The notes under the pieces: model-generated
Databases searched by the model: none
What the model was told of the DNA's origin: nothing
Seen by the model: the letters and a program-made list of their open reading frames with translations, nothing else
Position numbers and translations under genes: made by a program
Shown here: one piece after another, positions 10,325 to 22,454 of the stretch
How positions within the stretch are numbered: the stretch's first letter is position 1
Layout: the number at the start of each line of letters is the position of its first letter
Source of the DNA: Symbiodinium natans
Lineage: Eukaryota > Sar > Dinophyceae > Suessiales > Symbiodiniaceae
Reading direction: 5' to 3'
DNA length: 64,000 nucleotides
Assembly: GCA_905221605.1 (NCBI GenBank)
Contig: CAJNDS010002723.1
Span: forward strand, 62,001 to 126,000

Positions 10325-12010
10325 AGCTCGAAGGGACGGGACATGCGACAAACTTCTAGGGCGTTCACCGAACCCTTACGAGCACAAAAGGAGGGGACAT
10401 ATGACAGACCTCTACGGGATATGTTTTTGCTTCTACAGTGTTCTGAAAGTGCGGTCCCCAAGATTTGGGTGCCATTTGAGTACGCTCGCTGCCCAAAAAG
10501 AAGGATGCTAGCTGAACACGCTCGGTCCCCAAAACTCCCACGGGTGTGGGTATGCGCGGTCCCCCAAAAAGCAGGATGCTAGTTGAACACGCACACACAA
10601 GGACCAACCCCCAAGAAACTTCTCTGAAACCTTTAAACCTCGCACGCTGGGCCCTTCAAGCACGTTATGATTCTCGGACTTTCAGGCCAGATTTTCGGGG
10701 TCCTCACCCTCCGAGCACGAAGGGAGGGGACATGCGACACACTTCCATGTCCCTCACCAAACCCGACGACACGAAGGGAGGGGACATACGACAAACCTCT
10801 AAGGGATATGTTTTTACTTCTACAGTGTTCGAAGTTAAACCGTTAGGAAAAATATGGGATGTTTTTGCGCAGATAGAACCTTTTCGCAGAGCAAGCAGAG
10901 TTGGCAACTCCAAAACGGTTATAAAGGTTGTTCGAAACACCACAGGAGCTCTTCCCACAAAGACATAAACATCTCAACTCGCTTAAACCACGGGCAAGCA
11001 CACAGGTTCTTGGCGTCTGACGGCGCGAGCCGCGAGCTATTTGTGATGGGGTTGTTGGCACAAGCTATTTGGTCAGAGGGGCATGTTCAAGCGTTAACAG
11101 GTCGATTTAAACGATGGTGCTCTGGTTTTTGCGCGAGCTATGTGGTCGCTGGCGCATTAGTAATTTATGTTCCGGGTTCAAGAAAATTGTTTTGAATCTC
11201 GCATGCTGGGGCATTTAGGGCGCAGATGGGGTAGTTGCTTACGCTGACCGAAACATCTGGCCCTTCAAGGCGCACATGGGGTGCTGGTTAAAAACCGCTG
11301 ACCGAAACATTTGAGTCCTTTTTGTGGTGTCTGTACATACTCTACTCCAGACCAGAAGGGGACGTCCGCAGGAGCAAGCTATGGCATGGACATTTGTTGA
11401 CATGGGCTTTTCGCACAACAAGAGGGTGGTTCAAGTACATCGAGATGTTTATCCCTTCGTGAACCCTCTTATTCTTTAGTCAAAAACCGCCCAAGAACCT
11501 GTGCCGGTAACGTGATTTTCCCGGCGTGAGCTATTTGGTCAGAGCTGCAGCAGCCTGTTTTGGATCCTTAAAAGAGGGCAAGCATCTCCTGCTCCTGCAG
11601 CTTCTCCTGCAGTCCTAGCGCGAGCTATTTTGGCCGCAAAAGAGGGATATTCAAGCATCAACAGTTCGGGTCGGGGGGGGGCACAGGTGGGGTGCTAGTT
11701 GCTTACGCTGTGTGTGCCCCGCGCCCCCCTAGATTTGGTCACCGGCCTGATGTGCATGATGGGGTTGTCGGCGCAAGCTATTTGGTCAGAGGGGCATGTT
11801 CAAGTGTTAGCAGGTCGATTTGAAAGAGGGCTCAGGTTTTTGGCGCGAGCTATTTGGTCGCTGGCGCGAGCTATTTGGTCACAGGGGCATTTTCAAGCAT
11901 TGTTAACTCCTTGGGCGTTTAGGGCACACATTGGGTGCTGGTTGATTACGCTGACCGAAACATCTCCAGCAGATCTCAGATCTTGGTGGGTGGGGCGGGC
12001 CGGGTGGGGG
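10325..12010. repeat. Field of degenerate dispersed repeats
   Basis: Two short motifs recur. GAAGGGAGGGGACATACGAC with a following GGGATATGTTTTT occurs about four times at 10.33-10.82 kb. GCGCGAGCTATTTGGTCA, with nearby GGTGCTGGTT and GCTGACCGAAACATCT, occurs several times at 11.0-11.97 kb. There is no protein evidence; open frames across it repeat with the DNA. Confidence 0.7.
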
Positions 12011-12099
12011 CATAGGCAAAAAGATTCTCTTATCCGTTTCAAAACTTCATTGTTTTCCAAACTGTTGAATCTGTTGAATGAAAAACACAAACATTATTT

Positions 12100-14300
12100 C
12101 TGAGACGCACAGCAAAACTAAAATTCAAAAATTATATTAGTAGTAACTGGGTTGAGAGCCTAGGGCGCCCTGTTAGTAGGGTTATCCCTTCGGACCCTTC
12201 CAAACACTTGAACATAAACTAAACTTTGAACGTCTTTGGTGTGTCCCTGCTCCAAACAAGCAACGCAGTGCCGGATGCGATTTGTCGTTGGCGCTCAAGA
12301 ATGCAGAACTCAACATGCACAGCAACCTCTCAAAGGATTGTGGCATCAAATGGCATCAACATGGGGCCTTGCAGATGGCCATCTTTCACGTCACAGCGGT
12401 CGCTAGTCGCTAAGGGTGATGCTGCCAAAGAGTGTCCTGCGCATTTGCCAGGCTGGCGCTGCTTCGCACCCCTAAGCCGTTCGTGTGTCTCCAGGGTCAG
12501 GCATCCAGCTTTCCCGGACGCCTGGAACCATTGGAGGTGGATAATCGCGGATAGGTGTGGATAGCTGCACAATCCGCACTGCGCTCCGCTGCACTTAGCT
12601 GCACCTGTACACTTTCCTCTGGTGATGCCCTGCTGCACTCTGTACACCTGATATGAAAAAGCCGCGACCAGAATCAGTCTTGAGCTTCAGCATTCTCAGC
12701 TTGCGTCCTAACAGGCGCAAGAGGCAAGATGCTTCTCGCGAGGCTGCCACCCCGCCTGAGGAGTTTCTTGGCTCTCGGACAAGGAAAGAGCGAGAGCCAG
12801 CTGCATCTCCTCCAGGTAGAACTGCTTCGAAAAACAACATGAAGGCCTCGAACCGCGCGAGCCGAAACCGCACATCCGAAACAAATGAAAAACTACTTGG
12901 TAACAAATCGAACCGACCGAACCGGGAACAAACAAGACAAAACACAAAAACAACAAAAAGGCCCTGACCGAAACCAGTTAAACGCACGCGAACCGAGTTC
13001 CAACCGTGATTTTCCAGGCATCGGACAACACCATCTGCATGAAGCTGCCCCACTCCCAGACCCCCACCCCCCACCCCCCACACATCTCCTGCCCAGGAAG
13101 CCACAGCAAAGTCCTCCCAAGCCCCGGAACCCCAGAAGGCCCCAGGCCCAAGCAATAACAAGAAGAAGAAGAACTACCACAAGAACAACCACAAGAAACA
13201 GAACCAAAAACCAGAACTCCAGAACCATAGCCACAACAAGAACAAGAAGAACAACAAGAACAAGAGGTTATACTACAGAAACAACCGAAACAAGCAAACA
13301 TAAGCAAACCGAACTGGAGGCCACAACACAAACAACCAACCGAATCGAAAGTTGCTACACAAAACATCGAACTGAACCGAACCGCTTTTGCAACCGGAGC
13401 CGACTTGAAGCGAGCTCATGGAAGATCGCCTGTCCTCGTCTGAACTTTCCCCGTTCACGAGCTTCCTTTTCTGGCGATTAAGCCGAGCCTGGTTCCTCTG
13501 CCGCTCCTGACCAATGGCAGCGGCATCGACACATCAAAGTTGAAGATTTTCTTCTCTTGCCTTGTGCCTTTGAAGGCTCGCAGAGAGTGCCACAGCTGAT
13601 GCCCTACTACAGGGCCACTTCGCGTTTGAACTCCTTTGTGTGCACATGCCACCTTCATTCGGGCGGGGCTCTGGCCACAACGACCATGAAGTTTCAGCCC
13701 GTCCGCACGCAGAGACTCCGATGCCCAATTCAGGGATGCTCTTTATCGGGATCCTACGATGATCGGTTTGAAGAAATATGTTGCTTCAGGGGATGTTGGC
13801 AATTTGAGGATCAGGCAGAATAAGCACGGAAGTGAAATATTCTCGCAAATGAGCCCCGTTAACGCTGGATTCTTCACTGAAGGGCTGTTGTAGGGGCCAT
13901 GTTTCTCCAACTTTGCTCGCTTGGTAAATTACTTCCTTCACATACATGTCTGAATGGTAATATAATTGCTGCCGGAAATTTCCGAAACTTCGAGGCACAA
14001 TCAAGAGAGACTTTTCTGCTTTTTCCTCAGACTTTTGCTACTTGTCTTGCGGTTCTCGCACGCCGCACCATTTTGGAAAGGACAGCATATGGCTGCCAAG
14101 CACGAAGAGGTGCAGATGTTGAAGTACAACAGCGCCTTCTGCGTCTTCACTCTTCGGAGCTGACGTCGATATACGTTTGACTCCTTTTACGTTTGGCTGT
14201 TGGAACGGCCTGCTTCACTACACCTTGTACAAAGAAAACACTTCAGAACTAGGCAGCGTGACGCTAGCGGCGCCAACCTAGCATCGCGGCGAGCCCGAGA
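12100..14300. other. No supportable gene; A/C-rich low-complexity stretch inside
   Basis: Between 12650 and 13400 the plus strand is rich in AAC, CCGAACCG and AAGAACAACAAG-type runs, giving long open frames of N/T/R or of L/F/C residues. Outside it I see no domain, RNA gene or clear splice pair. Confidence 0.5.
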
Positions 14301-14577
14301 CTCCGTGAGATTTTGTTGCATCACTTCGTCTTGATTACAGAGAATCGCAAGTAAGCAGCCGTTTCATGGACAATGCTGTCTATCCAAGTCACCGTGTCTT
14401 GGCTGATCACTTGCAACAGATAAGCTGAATCAGTGCAAAAGACTGGACCAAGCAGTTTTGGCCGCGTAGACTCTTCCCCCCCAACTTGCATCGTCGAGAG
14501 CAGTGCCTGCTCGCGGTCATAGGCCAGATACTCGCGGAAGCTCATGCGGTTCCTTGGCGTGACATGCATTCGACCTT

Positions 14578-14850
14578 TCATGGCGTGGCCACGTTGCCGA
14601 GCGCTCTGCGCCAACTCTGCCGCAGGCAGCCCCTGGCTTTCAAACTCTCGGCATGATTTTTGTCCACATCCGTCCGATTCAACACGAGCACAACATGAGA
14701 ATCATGAGAACACCAAGCCTGTCGTGACTTCGGCCGCTGCACTTCGGGAGGGTATTGGACGAGCGTCGTGGAGGACACCTCTGGCCCAATAGCGAATTTC
14801 AGGAGGTGAAGGCGATCTGCCCTGCCGACCTGCACGGGCGACTCTTGCAG
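14578..14850 (-). CDS. Eroded SUMO-like module 13 and candidate C-terminus
   Basis: The minus frame 14578-14979 encodes SPVQVGRADRLHLLKFAI, matching strands 1-2 of the other modules, and then AWCSHDSHVVLVLNRTDVDK and NHAESLKARG, matching exon b2 plus c read through without the usual intron. The acceptor-like CGACAG before GCTTGGTGT (14727) matches the b2 junction elsewhere. The b1 region is poorly conserved. The frame ends in TGA at 14578. This is a divergent last module or a decayed one. Confidence 0.45.
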   Translation of the reverse strand: MQESPVQVGRADRLHLLKFAIGPEVSSTTLVQYPPEVQRPKSRQAWCSHDSHVVLVLNRTDVDKNHAESLKARGCLRQSWRRALGNVATP

Positions 14851-15377
14851 CCTCTGGCTTCTGCGGACGTTTGCAGCCTTTGCAGCCTGCAGCAGGGCAA
14901 ACTTGGCATATGCCTTCCGGGAAAATCCGGGAAGGATGGAAGAGGCCTCTGGGCTCTCAGTGCACGGGGTTCTCTCCACCGAGTCCTGGCTCCAAGGGGT
15001 CCAGGGCCCATGCCAAGGCTGAACGAGCTCTTAACTAAATGCGTACTACTTGTGTACTACTTGTGTACTCATGACCAGAAGTACTTCTACTTCCACCACC
15101 TCCTCGTCCGCCCGTCGTCTCTTCCTTGTACCTGCACAGCAGCGATTGCACAGGAGGCGCGCAGTTCGGAGCCAAGACCTCGCGCCTTTGGGCGCGGCTT
15201 TGGTCTTCGCCTTGGCCTTGGGCTTTGCTTTGGCCTGGGGGCCTTCCGGAGCTGCAGCTGGTGCTCGCTGCTGGTGCTCGCTGCTGATGCTACTGATGCT
15301 ACTGGAGTCCGGCCTCGCTTCGGAGCCTTCTTGGGTGCCTGGGCTCCCATGAGCTCCTCCACCTGGTCATGTGGCAC

Positions 15378-17141
15378 CTGAGGGCTGCTTTTGGTGTTCC
15401 ACTTTAGGGCCCCTTGGAGCTGAGCAGGCTGAGGCGACGACTGCACGGAAGACCACTCCATCCGTCCCGCATCCCAGACTCTCGAGCGTATCCTTTCATG
15501 GAATGGCCAACTCGCATCTTGGACAGGCTACGGCCCGGCGACGGCGGCTACGCACATCCCATCCCGCAGTCCTCGGCATTCAGCAGTCTCTCGTCAAGCA
15601 AGAAGGCGGCCTCATCCGACGGGACCTGGTGGTGGTCACACCAGGCCTCTGCAGAGAAAAGGCTGGATGGAGCGGATGGCTCTGGAAAGTGGTCGGACCG
15701 GAATGATACTCGCTGCGACTTTCAGTATTCAGTGTCTGGATGGGATGGACAAATCTCAGGCGAAGCCGTGTCGTGATGAAGACAGTTCGAGTTGCAAGGA
15801 GGCAAAGAAGGCGAGGAGGCAAAAGCAGTGAAACCGATGAAACCAAACGACCACAAGTGTACGGTGGTGTACGGTGTGCCAGGCATGACAGGCACGAGCC
15901 ATCCGTCTTAAAGGCGTCAGATCCCTCAGATCCCAAGGGCCCAAGGTTAGATGGCTTCTCGATGCTTCTCGTGTGAAGCAATGAGCTTCCTCGGTCCTCG
16001 GGTGCCCCTGTGCCAGGGAAAGTGATCCTTTGGAAGCATGGTCTGGAACACCTCTACCAATGTTGTTTGTTCGAGGGCATCATTCAGCAGTGTCAGCAGT
16101 GTCAGCAGTCTCCCATATGAGAATGCCAGAAACAATAACATGGATACAAGAAACAGTGATCTTAAGGCATTGAACTGGAAAATAATGATGATGTGGATGA
16201 TAATTACTAACAATGGTCGCCTCGGCCTCTGACCGAAAGGCGTTTGGAACAAGCAGCAAGATCTTTCGACCAATCGTCGTGCCTCAGGACCGTGCTAGGA
16301 CCCCCTTGAGACCCCCTGCAGACCCTCCTTGAAAATGACAGGATCGAAACAGTACACGGTGGCCTTCAGCAATCACAACAGTCTGTGGGCAGGACAGTCA
16401 GGTTGTGATTTGAGCACATGAGCCAAACCGCGCAGTCGCGGTCTGCTCAGGGAACAGCATCCTACAACACAGTCACTTATTGGGTTGCATCTCAGGAAGC
16501 AACTCACAGCCCTAAGCGTTTCGGAGCTAAGTGACAAGCAGCCACATCGACCATGCACTCTAAGACGAAGTGCTGTGATCACCATCGTGCGCGACAGTGA
16601 GCGTAACAGTGGCGGTGATACGTGGAACGCATTATCAGGGACTTCTTGCGCCTTCCGAAAGAACAGAGCTGTCCACACTGGGAGAGAGGAAGAGAACAAG
16701 AAAGAGACGACCAGCTACTAGATGGGAGACATCCTGCCGTGTTCGGACAGGCAATTACCGATACTTCTCTTTCCGCGGAAAAATCTCTGAGTTGGGCACT
16801 CCAGTATTCTCCGCGGGCTTATCTTCGAGTGGGCACTCCAGGGACCAGGCCCAGGAGACCGGGCAGGGCCAGGCGAGGAGCCGAGGAGCATGGTAGACTT
16901 AAAACATCTCAAAATCTAACCCGACATTGGCAGAGAGGGCGCAGCCCCGAAGGATTTCGTGTTTCTGGGCTCGTGTGCCTGCCTTCATCATCTTGCCAAG
17001 CGGGGTGGCCACACGCCTGGCCCGGCTTACCAACCCCTCTGCCAAAGGACGCACACGACAACACTGCACGAGCCGGCAGTGCACACTGAAGCAGAGCTCA
17101 TTCAGGCCGTCCGCACCCTCGGCCTGGACCTTCACAGACAC
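15378..17141 (-). CDS. SUMO-like module 12, four exons
   Basis: Exon a 17141-17083 (VSVKVQAEGADGLNELCFSV), b1 17016-16983 (RVATPLGKMMK), b2 15646-15572 (AWCDHHQVPSDEAAFLL) and c 15492-15378 (DTLESLGCGTDGVVFRA) together make one SUMO-like domain. Donors are GC after a, GC after b1, GA after b2 and GT after c; acceptors end in AG followed by G. The b1-b2 intron is 1.3 kb and contains C-rich element remnants. Downstream on the same strand (about 15360-15160) a Ser/Lys/Pro-rich linker with KAKPKAKAKTKAAPKG is encoded. No diglycine follows the domain, so conjugation is not suggested. Confidence 0.75.
16208..16320. mobile_element. Short C-rich element, partial copy
   Basis: GTCGCCTCGGCCTCTGACCG followed by TTTGGAACAAGCAGCAAG resembles the start of the element inserted at 21116. 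The far end is not recognisable. The same old copy is present at 21530 in the duplicate. Confidence 0.45.
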
Positions 17142-17799
17142 CTGCACCGCGGTCGCACACTCCCGTCGCTTGCTCTTGTGCAGCAGGCGCTGCCGCCATC
17201 CGAAGATGTTCGACAGCAGGGAGATGGGCAATGGGACACCTTTCCCTCGCTTTTTTTGACAAGCCATCAAGAAGCTTGGGCCGGCCCAAGACTAACTTAA
17301 CTGTAACTGTAAATGCTATGAGCAGAAAAGCTGCCCCATGGCCCAGCCGTGCGCATGTGCTCGCCCTGTCGTCGGTGGTTGCACATCCGACATCCTTCCT
17401 CTTTGCTTTTTGGCATGAGGGCTTGCGCCCCCCCGTCCGCGGTCTGTGATTGCAAGTACTCATGGGAACAGAAAAATGCAGCATACGTCCTGTCGAAACT
17501 GAACATTTGAACACACATCGGGTCCCGCGGCCTTCGCAGACGCCTGCCAACGCCGTCGTGCACAAAACAAGTTCATGCCAGCAGCTTGGGGGCCTCTGGT
17601 GACGCGGCAGCTGCTGATACTTCCGCTTCTGCACCATTAGGGACAGCAGCTGGTGCAGCTGCTGCTGATGCCGCCGGGAGAGCCGTGGCAACAGCTGCAG
17701 GCTCTGCTGTGGCGGCCTCTGGAGCTTGCGGTGCCTGATCGCGAGGAACCTAAGGCGCAGCTGTGTCTTCACCAAAAACAAAGTCTGAGTCTGAGCGGC

Positions 17800-18144
17800 C
17801 AATAGGGCACCCCGCAGCTTTCACCACTGCGTCAGCTTTGCAGCCCAAGCTCAGGAGAGTGTCCTACACGTCTCACTACTGGCCACTCATGGCCACCCCG
17901 TCTTTGATCTGAGGTCCCGGTCCTCCGCCCGCAGCACTCTCTCCCCCAAGAGAAAGGCCACCTCCTCTTGGGGCAGCTGGTGATGCTGGCACCAGGCCGC
18001 CATCATCTTCGCTAAGGGTGTCGACTGCCGCCTGGCACTCACTAGAGCTGAGAGCGGGCGAGGCCCCATCGACAGCTGGGGTGACAGGTTGAAGCGCAGC
18101 TCGTTGATGCCGTCCGCCCCTTCAGCTTCAACCCGGAGGCAGAC
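17800..18144 (-). CDS. SUMO-like module 11 (tandem unit A)
   Basis: Exon a 18144-18086 (VCLRVEAEGADGINELRFNL), b 18031-17923 (RQSTPLAKMMAAWCQHHQL through FLLGERVLRAE) and c from 17863 (DTLLSLGCKADAVVKAA). The a-b intron starts with GT and ends CCAG; the b-c intron is only 59 bp, GA...TAG. Exon b is 109 nt, exactly b1 plus b2 (34+75) of the other modules, so this unit lacks the intron at ATGATG(AAG)/GCCTGG. An alanine/proline-rich linker (APQAPEAATAEPAAVATALP) is encoded after c, at about 17745-17600. Confidence 0.75.
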
Positions 18145-18616
18145 CTTCCTCGGAGCAGAGGCTTTGGCAAGGGAAGCTTACAAGCATTTCTGAGTCGCAG
18201 GCTCTTCGGCAATCGCGGCCTGCGTGCCATCTAACCCTAGGCTTCGTGCCACTGTATGCCCTGCGACGTGGCCCGTCACATGCAAGCCACCGCCTCGCTG
18301 TTGCCGACGGCGACAGTGGTGTTTGCATCACCTGCCTCGTGTGGACTGGTTGAAATCCCACAGCCACGTGCAACACCGTCGTGCGCAAACCATACCAGCA
18401 GGTGGGGGGCCTCTGGTGACGCGGCAGCTGCTGATACTTCCGCTTCTGCACCATTAGGGACAGCAGCTGGTGCAGCTGCTGCTGATGCCGCCGGGAGAGC
18501 CGTGGCAACAGCTGCAGGCTCTGCTGTGGCGGCCTCTGGAGCTTGCGGTGCCTGATCGCGAGGAACCTAAGGCGCAGCTGTGTCTTCACCAAAAACAAAG
18601 TCTGAGTCTGAGCGGC

Positions 18617-18961
18617 CAATAGGGCACCCCGCAGCTTTCACCACTGCGTCAGCTTTGCAGCCCAAGCTCAGGAGAGTGTCCTACACGTCTCACTACTGGC
18701 CACTCATGGCCACCCCGTCTTTGATCTGAGGTCCCGGTCCTCCGCCCGCAGCACTCTCTCCCCCAAGAGAAAGGCCACCTCCTCTTGGGGCAGCTGGTGA
18801 TGCTGGCACCAGGCCGCCATCATCTTCGCTAAGGGTGTCGACTGCCGCCTGGCACTCACTAGAGCTGAGAGCGGGCGAGGCCCCATCGACAGCTGGGGTG
18901 ACAGGTTGAAGCGCAGCTCGTTGATGCCGTCCGCCCCTTCAGCTTCAACCCGGAGGCAGAC
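18617..18961 (-). CDS. SUMO-like module 10 (tandem unit B)
   Basis: Same structure as unit A, shifted by 817 bp: exon a 18961-18903, b 18848-18740, c from 18680, linker at about 18560-18415. I saw no substitution relative to unit A in the coding parts, so the duplication is recent or homogenised. Confidence 0.75.
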
Positions 18962-19433
18962 CTTCCTCGGAGCAGAGGCTTTGGCAAGGGAAGCTTACAA
19001 GCATTTCTGAGTCGCAGGCTCTTCGGCAATCGCGGCCTGCGTGCCATCTAACCCTAGGCTTCGTGCCACTGTATGCCCTGCGACGTGGCCCGTCACATGC
19101 AAGCCACCGCCTCGCTGTTGCCGACGGCGACAGTGGTGTTTGCATCACCTGCCTCGTGTGGACTGGTTGAAATCCCACAGCCACGTGCAACACCGTCGTG
19201 CGCAAACCATACCAGCAGGTGGGGGGCCTCTGGTGACGCGGCAGCTGCTGATACTTCCGCTTCTGCACCATTAGGGACAGCAGCTGGTGCAGCTGCTGCT
19301 GATGCCGCCGGGAGAGCCGTGGCAACAGCTGCAGGCTCTGCTGTGGCGGCCTCTGGAGCTTGCGGTGCCTGATCGCGAGGAACCTAAGGCGCAGCTGTGT
19401 CTTCACCAAAAACAAAGTCTGAGTCTGAGCGGC

Positions 19434-19778
19434 CAATAGGGCACCCCGCAGCTTTCACCACTGCGTCAGCTTTGCAGCCCAAGCTCAGGAGAGTGTCCTA
19501 CACGTCTCACTACTGGCCACTCATGGCCACCCCGTCTTTGATCTGAGGTCCCGGTCCTCCGCCCGCAGCACTCTCTCCCCCAAGAGAAAGGCCACCTCCT
19601 CTTGGGGCAGCTGGTGATGCTGGCACCAGGCCGCCATCATCTTCGCTAAGGGTGTCGACTGCCGCCTGGCACTCACTAGAGCTGAGAGCGGGCGAGGCCC
19701 CATCGACAGCTGGGGTGACAGGTTGAAGCGCAGCTCGTTGATGCCGTCCGCCCCTTCAGCTTCAACCCGGAGGCAGAC
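19434..19778 (-). CDS. SUMO-like module 9 (tandem unit C)
   Basis: Exon a 19778-19720, b 19665-19557, c from 19497, linker at about 19380-19235. This unit is the right end of the array. Its upstream intron joins sequence shared with the 20087 duplication after a 12-bp deletion at 19936. Confidence 0.75.
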
Positions 19779-20287
19779 CTTCCTCGGAGCAGAGGCTTTG
19801 GCAAGGGAAGCTTACAAGCATTTCTGAGTCGCAGGCTCTTCGGCAATCGCGGCCTGCGTGCCATCTAACCCTAGGCTTCGTGCCACTGTATGCCCTGCGA
19901 CGTGGCCCGTCACATGCAAGCCACCGCCTCGCTGTTGGTGGTGTTTGCATCACCTGCCTTGAAGACTTACAAACAAAGTGTGGCCTGGTTGAAATCCCCA
20001 AAGCCTCGTGCACGGGCTTGCCGGGCTTGCCCTTCCCTGCAACTGGAGGAGCCAAGTGCTCGCAGCAGTGACTGCCAGGACCCAAGACCTCGCGCCTTTG
20101 GGCGCGGCTTTGGTCTTCGCCTTGGCCTTGGGCTTTGCTTTGGCCTGGGGGCCTTCCGGAGCTGCAGCTGGTGCTCGCTGCTGGTGCTCGCTGCTGATGC
20201 TACTGATGCTACTGGAGTCCGGCCTCGCTTCGGAGCCTTCTTGGGTGCCTGGGCTCCCATGAGCTCCTCCACCTGGTCATGTGGCAC

Positions 20288-22454
20288 CTGAGGGCTGCTT
20301 TTGGTGTTCCACTTTAGGGCCCCTTGGAGCTGAGCAGGCTGAGGCGACGACTGCACGGAAGACCACTCCATCCGTCCCGCATCCCAGACTCTCGAGCGTA
20401 TCCTTTCATGGAATGGCCAACTCGCATCTTGGACAGGCTACGGCCCGGCGACGGCGGCTACGCACATCCCATCCCGCAGTCCTCGGCATTCAGCAGTCTC
20501 TCGTCAAGCAAGAAGGCGGCCTCATCCGACGGGACCTGGTGGTGGTCACACCAGGCCTCTGCAGAGAAAAGGCTGGATGGAGCGGATGGCTCTGGAAAGT
20601 GGTCGGACCGGAATGATACTCGCTGCGACTTTCAGTATTCAGTGTCTGGATGGGATGGACAAATCTCAGGCGAAGCCGTGTCGTGATGAAGACAGTTCGA
20701 GTTGCAAGGAGGCAAAGAAGGCGAGGAGGCAAAAGCAGTGAAACCGATGAAACCAAACGACCACAAGTGTACGGTGGTGTACGGTGTGCCAGGCATGACA
20801 GGCACGAGCCATCCGTCTTAAAGGCGTCAGATCCCTCAGATCCCAAGGGCCCAAGGTTAGATGGCTTCTCGATGCTTCTCGTGTGAAGCAATGAGCTTCC
20901 TCGGTCCTCGGGTGCCCCTGTGCCAGGGAAAGTGATCCTTTGGAAGCATGGTCTGGAACACCTCTACCAATGTTGTTTGTTCGAGGGCATCATTCAGCAG
21001 TGTCAGCAGTGTCAGCAGTCTCCCATATGAGAATGCCAGAAACAATAACATGGATACAAGAAACAGTGATCTTAAGGCATTGAACTGGAAAATAATGATG
21101 ATGTGGATGATAATTCGCCTCGGCTTCCTGCCGAGAAGCGTCTGGAACAAGCAGACCCGGATCGGGCCTCCTTCCCTAACCCAACCCTTCCTTCCAGCAG
21201 AATTTTCTGACGCCACCCCCCCCCCCCCCCGCCCTGTGGGACCCCAATCCCAATCGCCTGGAGGAGCTGCAAACCGATGTCGTGGAGTGTCGGTGGCTTT
21301 TTACAGGGGGAGTGCCTCAAAACACCCCCACCCCCCCCCCCCCCCCCCCCCCCCCCCCACCCCCCACCCCCCCCCCCCACCACCCACCCCCCCCCCACCC
21401 CCCACCCCCACCCCCCACCCCACCCCCCCCCCCACCCCCCCCCCCTTTAACCCCTCTGCCCTTGCGAAACCCTCTTTCGGCCCGGCTGCCGAGGCGGCGT
21501 GTGCAAGCGTTTACAATTACTAACAATGGTCGCCTCGGCCTCTGACCGAAAGGCGTTTGGAACAAGCAGCAAGATCTTTCGACCAATCGTCGTGCCTCAG
21601 GACCGTGCTAGGACCCCCTTGAGACCCCCTTCAGACCCTCCTTGAAAATGACAGGATCGAAACAGTACACGGTGGCCTTCAGCAATCACAACAGTCTGTG
21701 GGCAGGACAGTCAGGTTGTGTTTTGAGCACATGAGCCAACCCGCGCAGTCGCGGTCTGCTCAGGGAACAGCATCCTACAACACAGTCACTTATTGGGTTG
21801 CATCTCAGGAAGCAACTCACAGCCCTAAGCGTTTCGGAGCTAAGTGACAAGCAGCCACATCGACCATGCACTCTAGGACGAAGTGCTGTGATCACCATCG
21901 TGCGCGACAGTGAGCGTAACAGTGGCGGTGATACGTGGAACGTATTATCAGGGACTTCTTGCGCCTTCCGAAAGAACAGAGCTGTCCACACTGGGAGAGA
22001 GAAAGAGAACAAGAAAGAGACGACCAGCTACTAGATGGGAGTCATCCTGCCGTGTTCGGACAGGCAATTACGGATACTTCTCTTTCCCCGGAAAAATCTC
22101 TGAGTTGGGCACTCCAGTATTCTCCGCGGGCTTATCTTCGAGTGGGCACTCCAGGGACCAGGCCCAGGAGACCGGGCAGGGCCAGGCGAGGAGCCGAGGA
22201 GCATGGTAGACTTAAAACATCTCAAAATCTAACCCGACATTGGCAGAGAGGGCGCAGCCCCGAAGGATTTCGTGTTTCTGGGCTCGTGTGCCTGCCTTCA
22301 TCATCTTGCCAAGCGGGGTGGCCACACGCCTGGCCCGGCTTACCAACCCCTCTGCCAAAGGACGCACACGACAACACTGCACAAGCCGGCAGTGCACACT
22401 GAAGCAGAGCTCATTCAGGCCGTCCGCACCCTCGGCCTGGACCTTCACAGACAC
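20288..22454 (-). CDS. SUMO-like module 8, four exons
   Basis: Duplicate of module 12: exon a 22454-22396, b1 22329-22296, b2 20556-20482, c 20402-20288, with the same donors (GC, GC, GA, GT). The encoded residues look the same as module 12. The b1-b2 intron is larger because it contains the 403-bp C-rich insertion. The linker follows at about 20280-20070. Confidence 0.75.
21116..21518. mobile_element. 403-bp C-rich insertion with 4-bp target duplication
   Basis: The paralogous empty site at 16201-16206 (TAATT then ACTAAC) shows exactly what was inserted. The block begins CGCCTCGGCTTCCTGCCGAG and ends GCAAGCGTTTAC followed by a duplicated AATT. The ends form an imperfect inverted repeat; the middle is almost all poly-C with A interruptions. 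It is non-coding: glycine or proline open frames in it are artefacts. Best described as a MITE-like element. Confidence 0.8.

Larger units (their letters stand above)
15177..17396. repeat. Segmental duplication, copy 1 (partner 20087-22706)
   Basis: Near-identical to 20087-22706: offset 4910 up to 16205 and 5313 after it, because the partner carries a 403-bp insertion. Other differences are a few substitutions and small indels (such as CTGTAA duplicated at 17302). Each copy carries one complete SUMO-like module. Confidence 0.95.
17588..19936. repeat. 817-bp tandem repeat, about 2.9 copies
   Basis: Units start at about 17588, 18405 and 19222 and look identical over the parts compared. The third unit breaks off at 19936 after CTCGCTGTTG, where a 12-bp stretch present in the others is missing. 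Each unit holds exons a, b and c of one SUMO-like module plus the Ala/Pro linker, all on the minus strand. Confidence 0.95.

Noticed and set aside
12653-13481. Basic N/T/R-rich protein on the plus strand and Cys/Phe-rich protein on the minus strand
   Set aside because: The stretch is A/C-rich low-complexity DNA with open frames on both strands and no domain.
21072-21586. Proline- and glycine-rich proteins over 100 residues
   Set aside because: They read through the poly-C core of a non-coding insertion, and the empty site shows no gene was there.
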